64,000 nucleotides of DNA from an uncultured Lentisphaerota bacterium. Lineage in GTDB: Bacteria > Verrucomicrobiota > Kiritimatiellia > CAIQIC01. Under the pieces are notes generated by a model. The model made no database searches. It was not told where the DNA came from and was given only the letters and a program-made list of their open reading frames with translations. The stretch is from NCBI GenBank assembly GCA_903912445.1, contig CAIWHP010000199.1, positions 30,939 to 94,938 on the forward strand. The letters run 5' to 3'. The translations under genes and the position numbers were made by a program. Shown piece by piece: positions 59,444 through 64,000 of the stretch (its first letter is position 1; every line of letters begins with the position of its first letter).

Positions 59444-62110
59444 TCACGGTTTCGCCACCGGCGCCAGGTTGAAGTTGTCGATCTGGTATTGCGTGCCTTC
59501 CTTGCCGAAGGTGCAGAAGCCGATCCAGTCCATCGCCTTGAAACCGACCTGATATTTCAGCCCCGCGAATGGTTGCGGCGGCTGGCCGGGCAGGGTGATG
59601 ACGACGCTGTAGGCGCCGTCCGCCTGCGCGCCGAGGCCGCAGACGATTTCGATATGCGCCCACGCGCGCTCCGGCAGCACCAGCAACTTCTTCCCGCTCG
59701 CGGTCAGCGTGCCGTCGGCGGCGACGTTCAGCGACGGGCCGGCCCGGTAGGACTTGCCCTCGTGCATTGACCAGTCGCGCCACTCGTGGTTCAGTTGCGC
59801 ACCCGGCTCGTGCCGCAGATCGAAGTTGGCGCGCACGAGGCCCACTTCGTAGCGGACCTTGGCGTAAAGGTGCGGGGTCCACGAGTATTTCCCCGGCGGG
59901 CCTTTGCGGAACTTCAGGCTCTGCTTGCCGCCCGCCGCCGTGCTGCCCGTGACGGCGAGTACGTCGCCGGTGCTGATCTGCGTCGCGAACTCGGTGATCT
60001 TCTGGCCGGGCGCATAGGCCTCGAAATCGTCATCGAGGATCAGATTCAGGTACAGGTTGCGCTCCGCCGGTGCGGGCGGGAAGACGCGCAGCACCGGCGG
60101 CAGCTTGGCCGTGCGCGCGGTCTTGGTCGTCCGTCCCGCCGTGCTTGCATCGAAGGCGACGAAGCCAATCTGGCCGGCCGGCGAGCCGGACTTCAGCCGG
60201 AAATCGTTCCGTTCCGGTGCGACGAACAGCGGGTCGGCGACGACCGCGCCCGGCTCGCGCTTGCTCCACTCGGCGAGCGTTTCTGTCTTGGTGAACTTGA
60301 CCGGCCCGCCCTCGGCCTGCCAGTACAGGTTGCTGGAGAGGTTGATCTTCTCGATCGGGTTTTCCAACTCGAACAGCCTGTTGGTCTGCCAGTAGAACAT
60401 GTTTTGGGCAATGGTGATGACGCCGCTCTTCTTCGGGTTGCTCAGCCGCATCTGCCCGTTGGTACCGAAGGCGAAGATGTTGTTCCGCACCGTGTTGTCG
60501 GTGCCGTAGTGCTGGTGCAGTCCGGCGTCCTGCGTGCGATAGACCAGATTGTTTTCGACGACGATGTTCGCGCTGCCTTCGTCGAAATAAATGCCCCAGC
60601 CGCCATAGCGGGCGCGGCTGACATCGTGGATCCAGTTGCCGCGCAGCACCGTGCCGGGCGATTCGCCGAGGGTGTAGATGCCGGCCATGTCGCTGAGCAC
60701 GCCTTGGCCGATGGTGTGAATATGATTCCCGCTAACCGCGTTGTGCTGTGCCGGGCTGAAACCCGCACCCCAGCGCCAGCCCAGCGACATGCCGGAGTAA
60801 TAGAAGTCAGCGATTTCATTTTGGGCTATATAATTGTGTCCGGCATGGCCGACCCATACGCCGATGCCGGCAGGTAGTACACGGCCACCATGCGTGATCA
60901 GCGTATCCGCGACCGAACAACCAGAGGCCCACTTGTTGGTATCGGCCTCGTGGCCGAGTTGATAAGGCCCGATTTTCACGCCGCCGACGCCAAGATCGAA
61001 CAGCTCGCTCTGCGCCACGAAATCGCTGTGGCAGCCCTCGCCCCAATCGACGGCCCAGCTGCCCGTGTGCCGTACCACGCATTGTCTGAGCCCGCATTCT
61101 TGCGTGTAGCGGGCGGTGACGGCCCCGTCAATGATCACATCAGCTTGCGGGAAGCCGTAACCGCGGTCCGGCGTGTTCCAGCCGTTGTGCGCGATGGTCA
61201 GCCCGGCGATTGTGATGCGTCTGACCGGCGCATCCTTGCGACCATCGAACCGCACGACGTGCTGGAGCCGCGGCGCGACGACGCGCGCCTTGCGCAGATC
61301 CTCGCCGGGCATCGCCAGCACGGTCAGCACGCCGGTGCTGCGGTCGAGGTACCACTCGCCCGGCTGCGTCAGCGCCTCGCGGACGTTCTCGAGGCGGTAC
61401 CACGTCGCGCGCGACAGCGGCGCCTGGGCGTGGCTGTGCGTCGGGCCGGTGAAGGTGACGATATGTTGTGCCGTGTCCACGGCCTTGATGCGCAGCCGGT
61501 CCATCGTCCAGCGGTGGAACGTGGTGACCTCGATATCGCCGAGGTTATGCCAGTCGGCGCGGAACTCGCCCTCGCGGAAACGAAAGCGATCGGGGCTTTC
61601 GCCGCGCGTCGGCGCGACCTGGCCGGCGATGGAGTAGTAGCCCTCCTTCGGCAGCACCGGCCGCGGGCGGCGCTGGTCGTTGACGTAGAGCTGCGAGAAC
61701 TTCCATTTGCCGGCGGCGACCTCCGCCAGCTGCGTCTCCCAGCGGCCCGGCGCGACTTCGCGCCAGCCGGTGATGAGCTGGCCGCCGCTCAAGATCGCTT
61801 CGTCATCGGGGTTGGCAAAGTACACCACGTTCATTTCAGCCCCGGAATCCTCCGGCGTAAAGACCAGCGGTTCCTTGAGCGCATAGAAACCGCCGCCGAT
61901 AAAAACCATGCTGGGTTTGGCGGACTGCGGCGTGGCTTTATGCAGCTGCCGCACAGCGTCGCGCGCCCGCGCCACGGTGGCGAACGGCTTGGACTTGGTG
62001 CCGGGATGGGCGTCGTCGCCGTTGACCGCCACATAGAAATCCGCCTGTGGTGTGCAGGAGCACAGCCCCGCGCCCAATAGCAACCCACCCAGACAGCGAC
62101 TTATTTTCAT
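59444..62110 (-). CDS. Right-handed beta-helix protein, GH141-like, exported
   Basis: An 888-residue exported protein, probably a lipoprotein (GLLLGAGLCSC). It opens with DFYVAVNGDDAHPGTKSKPFATVARARDAVR, the usual start of GH141 and related parallel beta-helix glycosidases. The helix with many Asn and Gly turns runs to about residue 660 (YIAQNEIADFYYSGMS, VVENNLVYRTQDAGLHQHYG, VRNNIFAFG). Residues of about 690-888 form a beta-sandwich resembling a laminin-G or carbohydrate-binding fold. GH141 includes a fucosidase acting on rhamnogalacturonan II and a xylanase; substrate here is unknown. Confidence 0.8.
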   Translation of the reverse strand: MKISRCLGGLLLGAGLCSCTPQADFYVAVNGDDAHPGTKSKPFATVARARDAVRQLHKATPQSAKPSMVFIGGGFYALKEPLVFTPEDSGAEMNVVYFANPDDEAILSGGQLITGWREVAPGRWETQLAEVAAGKWKFSQLYVNDQRRPRPVLPKEGYYSIAGQVAPTRGESPDRFRFREGEFRADWHNLGDIEVTTFHRWTMDRLRIKAVDTAQHIVTFTGPTHSHAQAPLSRATWYRLENVREALTQPGEWYLDRSTGVLTVLAMPGEDLRKARVVAPRLQHVVRFDGRKDAPVRRITIAGLTIAHNGWNTPDRGYGFPQADVIIDGAVTARYTQECGLRQCVVRHTGSWAVDWGEGCHSDFVAQSELFDLGVGGVKIGPYQLGHEADTNKWASGCSVADTLITHGGRVLPAGIGVWVGHAGHNYIAQNEIADFYYSGMSLGWRWGAGFSPAQHNAVSGNHIHTIGQGVLSDMAGIYTLGESPGTVLRGNWIHDVSRARYGGWGIYFDEGSANIVVENNLVYRTQDAGLHQHYGTDNTVRNNIFAFGTNGQMRLSNPKKSGVITIAQNMFYWQTNRLFELENPIEKINLSSNLYWQAEGGPVKFTKTETLAEWSKREPGAVVADPLFVAPERNDFRLKSGSPAGQIGFVAFDASTAGRTTKTARTAKLPPVLRVFPPAPAERNLYLNLILDDDFEAYAPGQKITEFATQISTGDVLAVTGSTAAGGKQSLKFRKGPPGKYSWTPHLYAKVRYEVGLVRANFDLRHEPGAQLNHEWRDWSMHEGKSYRAGPSLNVAADGTLTASGKKLLVLPERAWAHIEIVCGLGAQADGAYSVVITLPGQPPQPFAGLKYQVGFKAMDWIGFCTFGKEGTQYQIDNFNLAPVAKP

Positions 62111-62320
62111 AGCGTTTCCCCTGCGTTCTTTGCGTGGCCCGCAACTGTGCCGTTCCGCCGTGGAGTGCGCAAGCTCGCTTGCGCCTTCGGCCGCGCAGCT
62201 TGCTGCGCGCCATCCGCCTCCAAAGGAACTGCACCTTCACGGCGGAGCCTGCTCCCCCGGACAAGGCGCAAGCAGCCGAGCCGCAGGCGAGACAGGCGCA
62301 GCCAACCTTGCGCTCCACAG

Positions 62321-62371
62321 GTTTTCCAAGGGTTGGAAAAATTCGCATTGCGGTTTCCAAGGTTCGGAAAA
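62321..62371. repeat. TTCCAA/TTGGAA paired palindrome, locus 7
   Basis: GTTTTCCAA-GGG-TTGGAAAAA (centre 62331) and TTTCCAA-GGT-TCGGAAA (centre 62362) are 31 bases apart. Confidence 0.8.
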
Positions 62372-62405
62372 AGAACGGCGCGCGGTGGTGATTATTGCCG
62401 AAGCT

Positions 62406-62493
62406 GTAGGGGCGCAGGCTTGCTGCGCCCGCTAACGGAAGCGGCGCTCCCGCCGCGGCGGGAGCGCCCTCGGCGGTCACAGACCGTCGCTAC
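62406..62493. repeat. Inverted GTAG-REP doublet with central hairpin
   Basis: GTAG then GGGCGCA-n7-TGCGCCC (62406-62430); the central 12-base hairpin (62443-62468); and CGGCGGTC-ACA-GACCGTCG followed by CTAC in 62471-62493. The outer hairpins differ from each other, unlike the 29189 doublet. Confidence 0.7.
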
Positions 62494-62582
62494 AGAGGCC
62501 TTATGCCGCGGGCATCGCGGTTCTGATAATATCCGGCGGACGGCTGCGTTGTGAGGCTGGCCTGAAGGAAACGGAGAACCTG

Positions 62583-64000
62583 ATGCAAAAGATGCGCTGG
62601 ATGATGGGCCTGGTGGTCGGGATGGCGCTGTTGGCGCCGGCGGCCGATGAGCACAAGCCGGGTGCCGCTCAGCCGGTAGCGTTGCTCAGCAACGGCGACT
62701 TTTCCAAGCTCGACGCGCGCGGCTGGCCGGAGGGCTGGCCGCGCGGCAAGGGCGCGCGCATCGAAAAGGACGCGGCGGGCAACCGTCTCGTGCTCGACGG
62801 GACAGGCGCGGGCGTGAATCTCAAAATTCCGCTAAACCCGGAATACAGCCAGCTCAAGCTAGCCATGCAGATGAAGGTGACCGGCGTCACGCTGGGCAAG
62901 GAGAGCTGGCAGACCGGCCGGCTGACGATGTCGTTCCATAACGCGAAGGGCGAGCGCGTGGGCGCCTGGCCGGAGGTCTTTGGCTTGATCGGTACCACAG
63001 GCTGGCAGGACTGCGAACGCATCTTTCCGGTGCCGGAGGATGCGGTGATGTTGCACCTGAGCCCCTGTAATCTGGGTGCGTCGGGGACGGTCGAGTTCCG
63101 CAACCTGTCGCTGACCGTCGCCCGCCTCCGTACGCTGGTCAAGGCCGATGCGCCGCTGCCGGCGGGCGCGGAAGCAAATCCTTGGCGGCTCGATGACGCG
63201 TGGCGGCAGACCACGTCGACGCGGGAGAAAATCTGTCTCAATGGCCTGTGGGGTTTCCGGCCCGTGCTGGCGAAGGAAGCGGCGGAGCGCGTGCCGGCCG
63301 TGGGGGATTGCTGGGGCTGGTTCAAGGTGCCGGGGATCTGGCCGGAGTCGGCCGGCATTACCGCGGGCGGGGCGCAACAGGTGTGGCTGGCCCCGTGGCT
63401 GGAGGAACATGTGACGAGCAAGACCTTCCAGCAGGCTTGGTACAAGCGGCGCCTCGTGGTGCCGGCGGCGTGGGTCGGCCGGCGGTTGGTGCTCGATTTC
63501 ACCATGCTGCAAACGCACGCGCAGGCCTTCGTCGATGGCGTGGCCTGCGGCGACATGTGGTATCCCGGCGGCGAGCTGGAGCTGACCGGGAAACTGAAAC
63601 CGGGTGTGGAGCAGGAGCTGGCGCTGCTGGTGACCGCGCGGCCGCTGACGGCCGAGCGCAACGCGTTCATGGCGCCGGACCGGATCATCACCGACAAGGC
63701 GAGCGTCAAGCTCAAGGGGATCACCGGCGACCTCTTCCTGTGCGCCATGCCCGCGCAGGGCCGGCTGGAGGATGCGCAGATCATCACCTCGGTACGCGAC
63801 CGGACGATCACCTTCGCGGCGGAAACCGCGGGGCTGGGCGCGGGGCCGTTCCGCCTGCGCGCGGACGTGACCGGCTGCGGCCAACCCGCGCACGCCTTCG
63901 CGTCAGGGGCGCTGCAGCCCGATACGAACGGCGTGCTGCGTTTCACGGCGCCGTGGCCGGACGCGAAGCTGTGGGATGTCGCCACGCCGCAGAACCTCTA
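62583..64000 (+). CDS. GH2-like exported glycoside hydrolase, partial
   Basis: The visible 472 residues begin with a signal peptide (MQKMRWMMGLVVGMALLAPAA) and a beta-sandwich of about 160 residues (LLSNGDFSKLDARGWPEGWP), which looks like a carbohydrate-binding module. From about residue 210, ICLNGLWGFRPV, WGWFKVPGIWPES, FQQAWYKRRLVVPAAWVGRRLVLDF and QAFVDGVACGDMWYPGGELELTG give the sugar-binding jelly roll of GH2 enzymes (beta-galactosidase, beta-glucuronidase, mannosidase types). The catalytic barrel lies beyond the right edge, so the activity cannot be named. GGAG precedes the ATG. Confidence 0.82.
   Translation, partial: MQKMRWMMGLVVGMALLAPAADEHKPGAAQPVALLSNGDFSKLDARGWPEGWPRGKGARIEKDAAGNRLVLDGTGAGVNLKIPLNPEYSQLKLAMQMKVTGVTLGKESWQTGRLTMSFHNAKGERVGAWPEVFGLIGTTGWQDCERIFPVPEDAVMLHLSPCNLGASGTVEFRNLSLTVARLRTLVKADAPLPAGAEANPWRLDDAWRQTTSTREKICLNGLWGFRPVLAKEAAERVPAVGDCWGWFKVPGIWPESAGITAGGAQQVWLAPWLEEHVTSKTFQQAWYKRRLVVPAAWVGRRLVLDFTMLQTHAQAFVDGVACGDMWYPGGELELTGKLKPGVEQELALLVTARPLTAERNAFMAPDRIITDKASVKLKGITGDLFLCAMPAQGRLEDAQIITSVRDRTITFAAETAGLGAGPFRLRADVTGCGQPAHAFASGALQPDTNGVLRFTAPWPDAKLWDVATPQNL

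Larger units (their letters stand above)
62111..62582. repeat. Repeat cluster between GH141-like and GH2 genes
   Basis: Three elements follow one another: a palindromic block with outer arms GTGGAGTGCGCAAG and CTTGCGCTCCAC (about 62160-62319) and inner hairpins GCGCAAG-CTCG-CTTGCGC and GCGCAGCTTGCTGCGC; a TTCCAA pair (62321-62371); and an inverted GTAG-REP doublet (62406-62493) enclosing the perfect 12-base-arm hairpin GGCGCTCCCGCC-GC-GGCGGGAGCGCC (62443-62468). It lies between divergent genes, so promoters must be interleaved with them. Confidence 0.7.

Overview
The window looks like a chromosomal segment of a GC-rich free-living bacterium of the PVC superphylum (Verrucomicrobiota, Kiritimatiellota or Lentisphaerota are the best guesses; the phylum is inferred, not proven). 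The reasons are a DUF1549 (planctomycete-cytochrome-associated) protein, many Tat- or lipoprotein-exported sugar enzymes (GH16, GH29, GH78, GH105, GH141-like, GH2), exported Gfo/Idh/MocA and FAD oxidoreductases, and gaps between genes packed with short palindromic repeats.

Layout. 1-4176 (minus): a very long exported Ala/Lys/Gln-rich coiled coil ending in DUF1549, cut by the left edge. 4509-5674: a Fic-family gene with an apparent frameshift and three inverted repeats upstream. 5851-9380 (minus): a three-gene sugar operon (cupin isomerase-like, TIM-barrel isomerase/epimerase, Gfo/Idh dehydrogenase). 9860-18118: MtfA-like peptidase, histone-deacetylase-like hydrolase, GH16, GH29, a small secreted protein, a DedA-type membrane protein and an alpha/beta hydrolase. 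18348-18422: tRNA-Thr(UGU). 18485-28624: a respiratory complex I operon, nuoA-nuoBC(fused)-nuoD-H-I-J-K-L-M-N, without the nuoEFG NADH module. 28625-30656: mostly repeats, plus one small lipoprotein gene. 30657-41909: GT87-like membrane protein, a VapBC-type pair, DUF1353 lipoprotein, YIP1 protein, esterase, serine hydrolase, site-2 protease and GH78. 42019-50660: glycosyltransferases, DedA, an LpxL-like acyltransferase, lipA, a CARDB-like secreted protein, and pyrK-pyrD followed by a membrane-anchored unknown. 50887-64000: YcxB-like protein, BNR propeller, a ParE-type pair, then an exported polysaccharide-degradation cluster (pyruvyl-transferase-like, GH105, Gfo/Idh, FAD oxidoreductase, GH141-like helix, partial GH2) that suits pectin or rhamnogalacturonan-type glycans.

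How it fits together. GH29 (fucose), GH78 (rhamnose), GH105 (unsaturated uronides), GH141-like, GH2 and GH16 point to breakdown of complex plant or algal polysaccharides outside the cytoplasm. The cupin/TIM/Gfo operon would process released sugars inside the cell, and complex I feeds the respiratory chain, probably from a donor other than NADH unless nuoEFG lie elsewhere.

The most unusual signal is in the intergenic DNA. Seven loci carry pairs (once a triplet) of TTTTCCAA-n-TTGGAAAA palindromes whose centres are about 31-33 bp apart. A second family begins with GTAG followed by a hairpin whose arms covary between copies, as expected for REP elements moved by RAYT transposases; one inverted pair of these sits in frame inside a serine hydrolase gene. 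Further families (CATCCACAGATT-type, AACCACAGAGG-type, AACGCAAAG-type, AATGATTCTGCC-type) occur as direct or inverted copies.
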